Origin: Heligmosomoides polygyrus polygyrus
Lineage: Eukaryota > Nematoda > Chromadorea > Rhabditida > Heligmosomidae
DNA length: 64,000 nt
Assembly (NCBI GenBank): GCA_947396885.1
Contig: OX377202.1
Coordinates: forward strand, 70,528,643 to 70,592,642
Direction of reading: 5' to 3'
Positions 35,241 through 46,775 of this stretch are shown one piece after another. The position numbers were made by a program, and so were the translations under genes. The notes under the pieces were generated by a model. The model did no database searches, was not told the origin of the DNA, and worked only from the letters and a program-made list of their open reading frames with translations. Positions within the stretch are counted from its first letter, which is position 1. Every line of letters begins with the position of its first letter.

Positions 35241-35300
35241 GTTGAGGGCATGTGTTCGCCCTGTGACCAGTAGAGGCGAACACATCCCTTAACGGTGGAC
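35234..35300. repeat. 26-bp imperfect inverted repeat
   Basis: gtccaccgttgagggcatgt at 35234 pairs with acatcccttaacggtggac ending at 35300; the arms also include gttcgcc/ggcgaac and the loop is about 14 nt. There is one gap and one mismatch. It is directly adjacent to the Penelope remnant and may be part of it. Confidence 0.85.
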
Positions 35301-35784
35301 CCCTCTAAGAGAGAAGTTGGGAGCTACTGAAAAAAGATTTTCCAACCTTCTCTTTTAGAGGATTCTTTGCTCTGGAAGGATAATTGTCTTATTGAAGAGA
35401 ATGCGCTGGTCAGAGTGCGCAGCAGGTGGTCTCAACAATCAATAATAGTGAACTTTTTGGGGTCATGGTGAAGATTTTGATGCACGAAGTTTAAACATCC
35501 GCGCTAAAATCCCTTAAGGAATTCTGAATGTACCATTTTCACGTCAAACTGGACAACTTCAAAAGTAAATTAGGAATTTCTAAACAAGATTGGCACCTTT
35601 GCATTGCAGCTGAACATCTACCAAATTGAAGCATGTTTTCCCCGCAGTAGAATTTCCAAGATAATGTCAACAACTTTTATTTTCTAATTTATGAAAAATG
35701 GAGAATTTAGTACGCTTCTTATAAAAGTTATTAATTCGCCTGCCCCAATAAGTGAACATGCTGTTTGGAATGATAAAGTGCTGT

Positions 35785-35855
35785 AGTGTTCATCGGACGT
35801 CTTCCATCCTGGTGAATTGGTACCAGACTTGTCTGGGAAGGACAAGCACTTGAAA
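35785..35855 (+). mobile_element. SINE fragment
   Basis: Contains gtgaattggtaccagacttg and tctgggaaggacaagc, the body segment of the SINE, almost identical to copy G at 61.7 kb. Both ends are missing. Confidence 0.7.
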
Positions 35856-36386
35856 TTTCATGCAATTTATATTTTTTAGATAAAAAATTGATAGCAAAAA
35901 TTATGTTTGCGCGGGTGAAACAGATGGCAAAGGTACAACAAGTACAGTAATAAAAACACACATATCCTCACATTGTTGTCTCAAGTAAGCAGCATTTACG
36001 CTATCTTACCAATAAAAATCGTGATAACCTAGTCGAGTGCATGGCGTGACCTCAATTTTTGATGGATCAAAGGTTTCTGCCTTTAGCGCTCTAAAACAAG
36101 CCTTAAATTAAATTTGTTATAAGAAAATAAAAGTTTTATAAAATTTCAACGCTGCGATCACTTGAAGGGACAGGTGAATTTCGAAAATCTCCAAGAAAAT
36201 CATGCCAAATTTTCCTTGAACAAAAAATTATCCTAACCATCTTCAATAAAACAAGTTTTGATATGGGAAAAATCATTAAGATTTGTAAGATATTCATCTT
36301 GATTTCGAAAGCGTTAGGCTTATTTTGGAGAGTGTCAAAAGAGATCTGAAAATTCTGTGAGTTCGAGCGAATGCAACGTCAATCTA

Positions 36387-37298
36387 TTAGGGGTGGGGGC
36401 CAAAAGTAATGAGACACCCCGTGCCGTGTCCACATATCTCGTGGCTGGAGTCTGGTTTCGTGCTTATCGTATTTGTATGTTTGTATGCTACTTATTGAAG
36501 CCCATCTGAGAAGTTACCACTTCCGCCCTTTTCCAGAATCATGCCAAAACCCCAGTCTGTCTCGTGCCGAAACCCCGATCTGACTAGTCGACCCGTTTCG
36601 CGCAAATCTCGCCCAATTCCCAACCCCTAGCAGCCTGGGCTCAATAGTCACCCAAGATGAGAAGCACGTCTTCTACCTTAACCCTGCCAAGCAGCGAGTC
36701 TGGGTGAGGCTTGGTAACCTGTTACCAACCTTCGTTCGGCGAGATGTTCACGGCGAGAAGCACCTTTGGAGCTTTAGGGTCTGCGCCCATGGATCGGTTT
36801 ACCGGAACCTGTATCCCAAGAGCACTACGATGAATTCCAAGGCCATGGTGAACGAAGTAGAAGAGATGGGCCGGCGACTTGCTCTTATTCATTCGCAGCG
36901 CTTCAAGAAGCTCCTCCTCTTCGTGAACGCCGCACCCCATCGGGAACAAGTAAGCACGGATAAGCTTGGCCAGCTGAGCTACGTTCACATGCCTCAACCA
37001 CCGTATTCGCCGGACATCTCTCCATGCGACTACCACCACTTCTTGAGCCTACGGGACTTCCTGGTCGGAAGGGACACAAAAACCCAAGGAGTCCTTGAAA
37101 ACCATATCGAGCAGTTGATCAACACCAGACTCAAGCAGTTCTGTGAGGATGGGATCAGGAAGTTGACTGAGCGATGGCAGCAAGGTCATTGCCCTTACTG
37201 GCAAATACATTCCTCAGCATCGTTCAGTTGTAATTGAGTTATAAAGAGATAAAGATTTTTTCAATTTGTCTCATTACTTTTGCCCCCCCCCCCCCTAA
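36387..37298 (+). mobile_element. mariner-type transposon, second family
   Basis: A 912-bp element with terminal inverted repeats ttaggggtgggggccaaaag (left) and the complement of ttttgcccccc...taa (right), sharing caaaagtaatgagaca. It is flanked by TA. It is shorter than the usual ~1.3 kb and lacks the N-terminal DNA-binding part of the transposase. The terminal repeat sequence differs from the deleted mariner pair at 23 and 58 kb, so it is a separate family. Confidence 0.85.
36635..37237 (+). pseudogene. mariner transposase, C-terminal part
   Basis: The frame reads SIVTQDEKHVFYLNPAK (first catalytic Asp motif, usually TGDEKW), FVNAAPHREQ where the second catalytic Asp of DNAxPH is Asn, and MPQPPYSPDISPCDYHHF with the third acidic residue kept. 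It is open to a stop at 37235-37237. The Asp-to-Asn change and the missing first ~150 residues make it inactive. No start codon is expected; the first listed base is where homology begins. Confidence 0.85.
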
Positions 37299-37301
37299 TA
37301 G

Positions 37302-37535
37302 ACGCGGATTGCCTACCCATGATATCAAAAAGTGCTGCCACTGTGTGAACAGTCGCTGGCGACGAGATTTTCTCCCATCAGCTACAGTATTGATAGACCC
37401 TTCAACTGCTCTGGGGATGAAGTGCACTGACTTGTTCATTAGATCGTTGATAGAAGCCATTGTATAGGCGAAATACGCGTTCAATTTTCCTCCACCACAT
37501 ATCGAATAAGTAGAATGTGTGGCATATATCACGCA
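37302..37535 (+). mobile_element. SINE, diverged copy
   Basis: Immediately right of the mariner element. It keeps gcactgacttgttcattaga, ggcgaaatacgcgttcaatt and agaatgtgtggc in the SINE order but is heavily diverged, and the head is not clear. Confidence 0.5.
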
Positions 37536-37539
37536 GATT

Positions 37540-38930
37540 TTTTTACCCCAAACTTCTGTTTTTTGCTAGCGAAATCATTTTAAAAGGTTTAATGTGCAGG
37601 TAAAAGCTGTAGATCAAATTGTAAGATCAAATGTGTAATGCGAACATATAAAACAGAAAAATAAATAAATGCTCCATATTTATTACAGGCTGAAATGTTG
37701 ATTCGTCATGTTTATTACTGAAAGTTACAATAACCTTTATTACTGATTAGTGAAATTGCAACGAAGTCAAAAAGGGATTGAAAAGAGAGAGTGGTCACCC
37801 AGGTAGCACCAGCCAATGAATTATTCAAATGGATGTCGCTCCGTCAACAAAAGTAGTATCAAACCTACTCATTGTCTCGCTTTGAGCATATGTATATTAT
37901 ATACATTCAATTATTTGTAAAAAACACAGTGCAACCATCTGGATTATTTCGCTGAAAAATTACAATCACTTTCACACCTAACGATTAGCGAAATTTTTTA
38001 GAATCCACTTCCGATCGAGGCGCCGCGCTGTCGGTTGTCCCAGCGCCTCAGCTCAACAATTGTGGATGTCTTTAGCTGCACTTCTACCGCTAAATTCCTC
38101 GTGCCGATCTCCGTAGTTCTACAGCACTTCTGTGGCGATACGACTTCATCTATTCGAGAGTCGCCACCGAGAAGGGTGTAATTTTCCTGCTTTTTTATTG
38201 CCAGTCGGCCTGGGCCTATCGACAGCAGTCCGATGGATCATCAGCGATCGTTCCTGCGGCTGGAGCAAAGATATCCTCGAATCCAGCAGCCTTCATAAGT
38301 CTATTGCACCTATTGTTCTCAGATTTCTTCTGTCTAATGGAGATCCCGGTTACTCCGACTTCTCTTTAGTTTTGCGTGGGAATAGGCATAAGGTATCGAC
38401 AGCAAGGCCACCACATAGGGATTGGTTTTCAACCGTGCTCGTCAAGAACTTGTTCAGAAAATCGGAGCCTACAACAAAAGAGTTTTTGTTTCAGCTTATG
38501 TTTACATTTACTTATTGAGCCAGTGACCATAGTAGACACGATTATGCGTAAAAAGAAATTCAATGGTTGACCATGTAGCAAAGTGACCATCTGACTCTAG
38601 TAAAGCAGTTTGGTGGTATGAGCAGCTTCCCCCACCACTACACTTCAACATCGGCATCATCTCCAGACGGCTGAGTGATGTCGATGCTTGTGCTAATCAG
38701 TGCCTTCGTCCCCTTAGTTCTTCGCCGACAACCCTCCTGATGTCCCAAAGCATGCCCCCCCCCCCCCCATTTCACTCTAGCGCCACGTTGACTACAGGCA
38801 CCTTCACTCCTCGTCCTCAGGCAAAAATCGACATTTTCGAAAAGTACTGAGCGTCTGCTCGATTTTGGTCACACGATGAAAAGCCTTTTTGTCAGAACGG
38901 AAGATTCACACATTTCTTCCCACACTTCTT
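37540..38930. other. Intergenic, nothing recognised
   Basis: A 128-codon plus frame at 38132-38518 is open but shows no known motif or splice context. A poly-C run lies at about 38755-38768. Confidence 0.4.
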
Positions 38931-38934
38931 TGGT

Positions 38935-39290
38935 CTAGTCCCATATTACTAATACTGGTCCCCCACTACTGGCACCGCACCACTGCCCTCCCCCACTACT
39001 GGATTCTGGTCCCACATTACCGGTACTGATCCCCCATTACTAGTCCTCTTTACTGGAGCTGATCCTCCATTACAGGTCCTCTTATTGGAGTTGGTGCCCC
39101 ATTGCTGGTACTGGTCCCTCATTACTGCTCCCTCTCCTACTGGAACTGCTCCCCACTACTGGTCCTCCCTTACCGGAACTGCTCCCCACTAGTGGTCTTC
39201 TTTAATAGATCTATTATTGGTAGTGGTTCCCCTAACTGTTCCCCTTTCTGGAACTGGTCCTCCGCTACTGCGCCCCCCCCCCCCCCACAA
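38935..39290 (+). repeat. Degenerate tandem repeat of tactggtcc words
   Basis: About 330 bp built from loosely repeated 12-28 bp words such as actggtcccccactactgg and ccggaactgctcccc, ending in a poly-C run. The repeat is old and irregular. Confidence 0.7.
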
Positions 39291-39465
39291 AAACGGGCTT
39301 CAGATTCGTGTTCAGCGACCTCGACTACCCTCAAGGCTGAAGTTTCGGACCGCCTGAACGACATCCACAAAAGATCGATAATTGATCAGCATCGATTGAT
39401 GGCGATCATTACTTAAAAAAAACTTCAGATTCGTGTTCAGCGACCTCGATTGCCCAAGGGCTGAA
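39285..39465 (-). repeat. Satellite module, third locus
   Basis: Two partial units contain cttcagattcgtgttcagcg and acctcgat or acctcgac, with gaacgacatccacaaaagat between. They match the inverted form of the 4.0-4.3 kb units. There is no GT or CA tract here. Confidence 0.8.
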
Positions 39466-39469
39466 GTTC

Positions 39470-40995
39470 CCAGACAGGTAGAAGACGTCTGGGTATTTTT
39501 CGCTATTTTCGCCCCGTAATTTACCTCCTCCCATTTTCCCCACCCCTATTATGATTGCGAATATTTACTATGACAATCGCTTTCCTAATTGAGTTGAACA
39601 CTTCGATGAAGAGAGCACCTTTCAATGCACCCGTGACAGTGTGGAATACCTAGTTGGGCACATACAGGTTTTCGAGCCAACACTCAAATTAATAGAACAT
39701 AAAAAAGTTCGCGATTGGTCTACAACCTCCGGAAATCAATGGAAATGAGATATAAAGCTGATGCTTTTAATGCACTGTTTCGGGTGAATTAATATTTTTC
39801 AGTGAAGAGAAAGCGAGCCACTAAAATATAAGTAGAACTTCTATTTCACGCGAACTAGCCTCCATCTCTTAGAAACTAGAAAGTGATAAGCTTATAGTAA
39901 AATGGAGATTTGTCCCCCAAGCAGCTTTTTTGTTCATGCAAAACTGTGCTTAAATTTAATTCAAATTGATATTGTGTTCATTTCAGCTGAATGATTATTA
40001 GCATTTGTAAAAAAAATTGTGGCCTCTGTCAAATGCCAAATTCGTACTCAAAAAGGTTCAAGATCTTTTTTCAGCTTTTTTCCAGCTTTGTTCTTGAAGC
40101 TTGGAATAAACTTCCTGTATCATTTCTCAATTCTTTGAGAGACATTCAACCATAAATCAGAAAACTTACCTAAACAGAAAGGAAATTTGAGAAATTAACT
40201 ACAAATTTGATAAAAGGGGGAGGGGATATTTTAATGAAATGTATAATGCATTCCAGTGGATGAAATACTAACTCGCTTTGAAAAAAGAGCGCTTCCCACT
40301 TACGCAATTCATGGAAAAACTCGATTTAGCTAATCTTCGAAGAGCGCACTTTTGCTGTATTCTTTTGTGCTTAACTGATTTTCTACCAGCTTTGGCTCAA
40401 GAAATGATATATGTACTGTTCTACACAGTGTGGACCCCTCCGCGAAAACAAATCTCTCTAAACACTGCATAGTAAATGACGTGTGGTGCAGAATCACTCA
40501 ATTCACTCACTAGCTATGAGGAGCTCACAGCCGTGAAAGCGGTACTCCAGTCGGAATGCTCTGCTTCTCTACCCTACTCTGCCATCTTGCATTCACCGGG
40601 TGACGCCCCGGAGATGTGCAAAAAGTGGTGTGGGGAGCGTCGAAACTCGGGGTTGGCACCCGGCTTTTTGCGATGGGTACCATCCCCGAGTTGTCGAGAA
40701 TAACGTACGGCCCCTGTTGTCATGGGGGTGGGGAGGTTCGGTGTCTTCATAGACTTCCGTATTTCTTTCGATTATGTTTTTGCTCGCAGATACAGAAAAG
40801 CACATTTCTGTGATGGACACCCAATGTGAAAATGGCGGTGAATTGCCCAGCACAGAAATGAGCCTTTTGAACGCCTCCCGTTAGGCTAGCGAAGGTGACT
40901 CGCTGAAAGAGCAATTCAACTGTTCGGTGCTTTCCGACCGACAGCCTCCCATAGTGCTTTGCATAGGCGTGGCAGAGCACTTGTTTATTTATAAA
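39470..40995. other. Intergenic, nothing recognised
   Basis: Short frames only. A possible terminal mini-exon after atttttcag at 39804 reads KRKRATKI then stop, but it has no partner. Confidence 0.4.
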
Positions 40996-40999
40996 AACT

Positions 41000-41380
41000 T
41001 ACAAGGAAAGGTTCCCAACTCATGGTGAGCTTTTGCGATGCTATTTTGGCAGGATGTAGGGCTCTGTGAGGGGAGTCTAGAACAGCAGTTAGTTTTTGCT
41101 GAACGCTTCTTGAAAGACCTGAAAAGGAGGTCTGAAAGCGTGGGCGCAACTATTATCAGCTTCTACGACCCAACGATATGTGCCTTGGTTGCGCAGCCGG
41201 TAACACTGCCGCCTCATAGGAGCACACGGGCGGGCTTTTCAGTTGGAGTGCGACTGCTGCGACTATTTTTGCACGCATTAGTTTGTTGTTATTACACTTT
41301 CTTATGACCACAGAAGTCAATTTTAGACGACCAATGCATACAACAAACCCAGGCTGGCTCTCTATTTGCGCCTTCACGTT
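41000..41380 (+). repeat. Long inverted repeat, left arm, with tRNA-like core
   Basis: This ~380-bp arm matches the reverse complement of 41663-42033 over its full length, with scattered substitutions and small indels. Shared words include caactcatggtgagcttttg, gacctgaaaaggaggtctg and gcgcagccggtaaca. The spacer is about 280 bp. Confidence 0.88.
41180..41263 (+). other. tRNA-like sequence in left arm
   Basis: Aligned with its partner at 41772-41856, it has an A-box-like gttgcgcagccgg and a degraded B box (cagttggagtgc). No intact cloverleaf forms, so it is not called a functional tRNA. Confidence 0.5.
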
Positions 41381-41662
41381 ACGTTAATGTTCACCTAGGA
41401 CCCTTTTCTACACCAACAGATTACGATTACGTTCAACGGAGAAGAAGTGGTCACTCCTTGTCGGGGAGAAGATTGCTCCTCACTGTAAGATGATGCTGGC
41501 GTGACAAGCGCTTGTGTTTTACTTGTTTCATAGTTTTGTACCATAGCCGGGGACTGGAAGGGAAATAATAAATATAAGACTTTTAATTTAACAATGGATG
41601 AGACTTTTTATTGGCGGAGAAGTGATATGGTACAGATATGCATAGTTGGAAAACTCGCATAT

Positions 41663-42033
41663 GTGAATGCGCAAATAGAGAGCCCTGGTTTGTTGTAAGC
41701 ATTAGTGGTCTAAAATTGACACCTGTGATCATAAGAAAGCGTAGTAACAACAAACTCATACGTGCGAAAATAATGGCAGCGCTTGGACTCGAACTGAAAG
41801 ACCCGCCGCTGTGCTCCCATGAGTCAACATTGTTACCGGCTGCGCCACTGAGGCACATATGTTAGGTGTCGTAGGGGTTGGTAATGGTTGCGCGCACGTT
41901 TGCAGACCTCCTTTTCAGGTCTTTAAGTAAGCGTTCAGCAAAATCTGACTGTGGTTCTGGACTCCACTCACAGGGTCCTACATCTCGCCAAAACGGCATC
42001 GCAAAAGCTCACCATGAGTTGGGATCCTTGTTG
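41663..42033 (-). repeat. Long inverted repeat, right arm, with tRNA-like core
   Basis: Partner of 41000-41380 in opposite orientation. The better preserved tRNA-like sequence lies in this arm. Confidence 0.88.
41772..41856 (-). other. tRNA-like sequence in right arm
   Basis: On the minus strand it has tggcgcagccgg, an exact match to the pol III A-box consensus TRGCNNAGYNGG, and agttcgagtcc, one base from the B-box consensus. The acceptor and T stems pair poorly, so it looks like a tRNA pseudogene or tRNA-derived repeat. A catg near the expected anticodon position hints at a Met origin, but that is weak. Confidence 0.55.
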
Positions 42034-42224
42034 GAAACCGGGATTAATTTTGCGGCAGCCTAGTAGATTCATGGTGTTCGTAAAGAGTGGTGTTCGTAAA
42101 GAGTGATGTTATCCCTGCCGTTACCTACCATTCACATTCTGAAAGTTCAGTTAGATTTCTTCTGTTTAACTCCTAATATAATACGCAATTTATTCATACA
42201 GCTTCTGTTAACCTTTCTTACTTT

Positions 42225-42572
42225 CTTTTAGTGTTTTCACGCTACTCTTGACAGTTGTTTGCCGGGCAGCGCAAGCTCAAAAGATAAGGGAAAAAGGACG
42301 GCGTTTATCAACACCTCCAGGTTGGATGCACCACGCGGTATCTCGTAGAAGCAACGTGAGAGCGTATTTGGCATACACAATAAGTTGCGGTGGCCAGCCG
42401 ATAAACAAGCCAATGTCTTCTCATCTCTAGTTTTGCCAGACAAGTCTGGTACCAATGCACTGATCCTGGAGAGGTAGAAGGCTTGGATGGCCTGAGGGAG
42501 AAATCCCAAAAAGGAAACCGGAATCGCGTGCTCGCAAACGCCAGCCATACCCCTACTGCGCCCTCTCTCCGC
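42225..42572 (-). mobile_element. tRNA-derived SINE, copy C
   Basis: Inverted copy with ccagacaagtctggtaccaa (complement of the body signature), tggatgcaccacgcg and gataagggaaaaaggacggc. The head on the minus strand has gggcgcagtagg. The flank at 42225-42270 is shared with copy D at 44035, so C and D may be duplicates of a larger block or belong to one subfamily. Confidence 0.75.
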
Positions 42573-42599
42573 TGCAGCATATGGACCAGAAATTCCGTA

Positions 42600-44030
42600 A
42601 AAACTGGGAGGTAATGTTTTGAAATAAGAGAAATGATAGATATGTAATCTAGTCTCTACGCGTTACATTTTCACATTCTAAATATTTAATTAAAATTCGC
42701 CACTAGTTGGAGAATCGTGAAGTTTGCAATGCGTCTTTTTACTGGTCAGTTCTAATAACACTGATGGACTGTTCATAGAATAAACGAGATAACAGGCTTT
42801 TGCTGACTGTTCTTACGCTAAAAATTTGTTTGGATCTGCTAGGAAAGCTCAATATGTATATGGAACCTGTCGCGGTGCTGTCGTTCTACTGCCGAACTAA
42901 TGGTAAGGCACACTACTGCATGTTATTCTTAGATCTCAATGAAGGTTGAGGAATCTGTGAAGAGGAGTAGTCGCGTTCTTTATAATTTAGCTCCGAGGGA
43001 CTATAGATGTTCTAGTCGTGATTAACACTATCAAGAATGGGCAGAACTATACCTCAGACACATTGCTATGCGTGGAGAACAACGATAATATGCCCACATA
43101 TTTGTGCAGTACACGTCACACTTCCGAAACAGGAACGAACCAGAGGAGAATTCAATATTTATTCCTTAGTCAATTTCATAGATCTTTTCAATTTTCTATA
43201 GATTAACACCGCCATCTTTCAAAGGAACCGCTACTTGGAAGAATTCCGAAACTATCGAAAACATGCTTAACGGTTCATCTCTAAATTTTTAGCTTCTTCG
43301 AACGAATCCAACCTTCACCGTGTTCATTTGAAGTAAATTCTGATTTTTGAAGATTACGCGACCTTAAAATGCTCGGAAAATAAATCAGGTAAGACAGCTA
43401 CAAGGAAAACGAGGAGTTATCCCACAAATGGAAATGTGGGACTTATAAAGAATTCGTAGTAAAACGTTAGCAAGCGTTACGCCATGCTTGCTAGTGTCTA
43501 GACCAGAAAACACATATGTCAGCAGTGTGTCAAATATTCATAACCACGAAGGGATGCAAAGAACAAGCGCCTGCGGGAGAAGCATCTCATCCGCGAGTCG
43601 AAAACGATTCCGGAGCAGTCGTAATCTCAGCCATGCAGCAGAGTGAACATTTAGTGCTGGAATTCTGAATTGTCCAGATCTGCGAACTTTTCGGGGTGAT
43701 CACATAGACCGGAACATTCATCAGCTCAAAAAATTGAAGTGTATTCGAAAAGCAACTGAAGTGCGATGGCTGCGCGTTTATTCTTCGCTGTTCTTCCATT
43801 TCGAGTGTGCTCGTTGCGGTCTGCTTAAAGGGTAAGTTTTTCCAAATTCCGTATGGGAACTCGAATTTAGTTTTCTTCCCTTAATATATTTTATTTATTT
43901 TATTTATTTCCCTTAATATATGGAGGCAATCTTCCCTTAATATATGGAGGCAAATGAAAGGGGCTTAACGATGCGGTGTTTTTAGGAATGTTCTGTCCTT
44001 AATATTCCATCCAACTTATCCTTCTATGCT
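42600..44030. other. Intergenic, small local duplications
   Basis: A short tandem of cccttaatatatggaggcaa lies at about 43914-43955. Frames are short and no gene was recognised. Confidence 0.4.
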
Positions 44031-44034
44031 TCCT

Positions 44035-44190
44035 TTCAGTGTTTTCATGCTGCTTTTGATAAGGCGGGGCAGCCCAAGCGCTCTCGAAAGATAAAGGGAA
44101 AGGAACGGCGTTTATCAACAACTTATGGGGTTCACCTCGCGGTATCTCGTAGAGGCCACTTGCAAGCGTATGTGGCATACACAACAATAT
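44035..44190 (-). mobile_element. SINE copy D, 3' half only
   Basis: Matches copy C across tgttttcatgctgcttttga, gataaagggaaaggaacggc and cacctcgcggtatctcgtag. It ends abruptly after ggcatacacaa, so the head side is lost. Confidence 0.7.
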
Positions 44191-45380
44191 CCTACTACTG
44201 TATGGTATTGTAATGCACTGACCATGAATCATGGGACGTACATACATACATAGAATGACACGCCCAATCCACTCAGTGTTCCTTGTTCCCAATCCACTCA
44301 GTGTTCCTAGGCTGACGTTTTGTAAAAAAAGTAACAGACAATTGAAATTGAGCAAGTCTCAAACAGTTTTCATTACATGGAGTTCAATAGTAGATCGTAG
44401 TCTTACCCGTTCTGAAGAATTCGTAAAAATCCCTTGCCATTACCAGATTTTATAACCAATGTCATGGGTGTATCGAGCATACCACTCGATATTCGTTTTG
44501 ACAGCGGTCGGAATCGTTTCTGAAGAAGCTGTCACTCGCATCATCATTGAGGCTTAGAACACATTTTTAGCATGAGTGATCCAATGCGCTGCTTTGCTGA
44601 GGCGGTTTCTTCAAACCGCTTAAAAGACTATGAAGACTGGTTTCCTTTAGAACCTGGAGCCATTTTTCCCGTTCTAGAGCTCCTAGTACTGCGTTAGAAA
44701 ATGCTTCCTACTGAATTTGGACTGAAAAACTCTGCGAAGCCTTAAAGAAAACAACAGAAAATAATGGAGTGTTTAAGATGAAGCTAACCGAAACCGCGAG
44801 CGAACCCTCTGAGGAAGCATTTGAAGGAAATTTCCGAATAACTGAACCGTCAAACAAAAATTTGGCAGATAGCGAAGTGCATGCTAGCTTTGCCGTGGGG
44901 AGACTTTTGTTATGGCGGGCAAAAGTTGAACGACGCATTAAAAGATGTCTGCAGTCTACCATCTTTCGTTATGCCGGATACTGCATCGCTATAATCTGGC
45001 GCTAATCGCATGCGCGAATAGCTGTGACCGACGAAGGTAGCGCAGCTTCGCAGCCCTGAACGGTCACGGATGAGCCATGTAGTGCACATCAATGTCTGCT
45101 CGCCGTGGAATTGGCAAGAATCCTTCATACCTCTATGACTACGATGCATCTACTAAGCAAGACCGTCAACTGAAGTCAGCACGGAGAAGTGCTTCGAGTC
45201 GGAGGTGTTATGAGACTAGTATTCAGAAGGAACAGCGGCGAATAGCTATTGAGCACTTCTACAGGTAAATTTGGATCTGCCATTTTCTCTTGCAATGAAA
45301 GTTCCTTTAAAATTTGTCCATATGCTCATGTAAAGGGATTCGTTTCTCCTTTGCAATATGTAGCAGACAGGTCACACCCG
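44191..45380. other. Intergenic, nothing recognised
   Basis: Contains a short direct repeat (ccaatccactcagtgttcct twice, about 44258-44310). Short frames at 44708-45149 overlap on both strands, with no recognised product. Confidence 0.4.
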
Positions 45381-45385
45381 TTTTG

Positions 45386-45489
45386 CCGTTGTTAGAAGGG
45401 AGGCTATAGTCCGCACACATCGATCAGCCTATACCGACAGGTATAGGCTGATCGATGTGTGCGGACTATAGCCTCCCTTCTAACAACGG
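45386..45489. repeat. Perfect palindrome, 50-bp arms and 4-nt loop
   Basis: 45386-45435 (begins ccgttgttagaaggg, ends cagcctatacc) and 45440-45489 are exact reverse complements with no mismatch, around gaca at 45436-45439. Transcribed, it would give a very stable hairpin; as DNA it could extrude a cruciform. It does not match any other repeat in the window. A fold-back assembly or sequencing artefact is an alternative. Confidence 0.97.
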
Positions 45490-46480
45490 TGCCGATTATA
45501 GCCTCACCTTCAGGTGATGCTATTCCTCAGTAAAAAGCAAGATCGTGAGCCTTATATCAGACAATTTGTCGGCCTTAAATAACTCCTAGCTACACGGATT
45601 AAACTAGAGGTTAGTAACTAGTTAAAGAGATGATATAGCCAGAGCTATAAAATGAAGTCCAACCGCTGAAAAGCAGTGAACTCCTGCTAAATTGACAAAA
45701 TGAATTAAGTTGAAAAAGTAATGAACGAAGAGCGTCTCAGAAGCACAATGTATTGGCGAGGAACACTCGCTACTGACGAATTTTGAGATTTTGCCACACT
45801 GCGCTCTCTACACTGTGAAGCCAGAGTCTTCACAAGGCGCACTGTGTCACAACAGTGATTTCAAAAGGGACGGAAAATCAGCGATGAAACCATCTGGTTG
45901 CTGTGATATTTGCATTGTGCAAATATACATCTCAGATTTTATTTTTGGGCGCCTCACATGGACGAAATACGGTCGTGACAACAGCGAGTTAACACCATTT
46001 CGAATATCCGTGACTTTGTAGAACGTCCCTTATAGATCTATCTCAATTCAAAGCTTTGGTGAAAGCTATAAGGAAAATCGTCAAAGGGATAGGAGGAACG
46101 AGGTCGATGAGACCGGGGGCTTGGCAATGCCCCTCCGAAGCTAAGAGAGCAAGAATGTGCTATCCAAGTGGGGCAAGAATTCCTGTAACAGAGTTCGCAA
46201 AAAAGTGCTGCTCGAGGGAAATCGAAATCGAAAAAGAAGCCAGTGTGAAGCCATCTTCACACTAAGGAGAGAGGAATACAAGGAGTGAGTTAGAGAGTGA
46301 AGGTTCTAGGAAAGAACAACTGTGCACTGCAGATGGCTTCATGATTTTCAATCCAATTAAACATGCTTAAAATCAAACGAAAAGGAGGCTTATAGATAAA
46401 GTTTATCAACCGCGTTCTTCAATGTGCTCTTATTTCTACGTGCGTACTGCTCCAGCGGCAATTTGGGCGCATATTTCTAT
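45490..46480. other. Intergenic, nothing recognised
   Basis: Two plus frames (45791-46021, 46056-46265) are open without recognisable motifs. Confidence 0.4.
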
Positions 46481-46485
46481 TTTGT

Positions 46486-46775
46486 TGGAGTGTGGTGACG
46501 CAGTCGGAGGATATGGAGGGGCTGTCTTCCACAGTGCCACAATCCAGGATCTTGGTTCGGATTTCCCGCTCGGGCCGACCAAGATTTCCATCTCTAGAGT
46601 TGGCGAATTTGTAACAACATTGTCTGGGAAGGATAAAACGCTGACTTGTTCCTCGAGTGGTAAGCGCAAGTCGTTGTATACGCGTCTAATTTGCCTCCAC
46701 AACATCCCGTAGAAGTAGAATGCGTGGAGCGTCCAAAAGGGGATTGGTTAACGCCGTTCTTTATTCATTTTGTCC
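46486..46775 (+). mobile_element. tRNA-derived SINE, copy E
   Basis: The head has gacgcagtcgg and a B-box-like ggttcggatttcccgc. The body has ttgtctgggaaggataaaac and the 3' side cctccacaacatcccgtaga, gcgtggagcgtccaaaaggg and a ttgtccttcattt tail. A near-complete copy. Confidence 0.82.

Noticed and set aside
41772..41856. Functional tRNA gene
   Set aside because: Good promoter boxes, but acceptor and T stems do not pair; kept only as tRNA-like.
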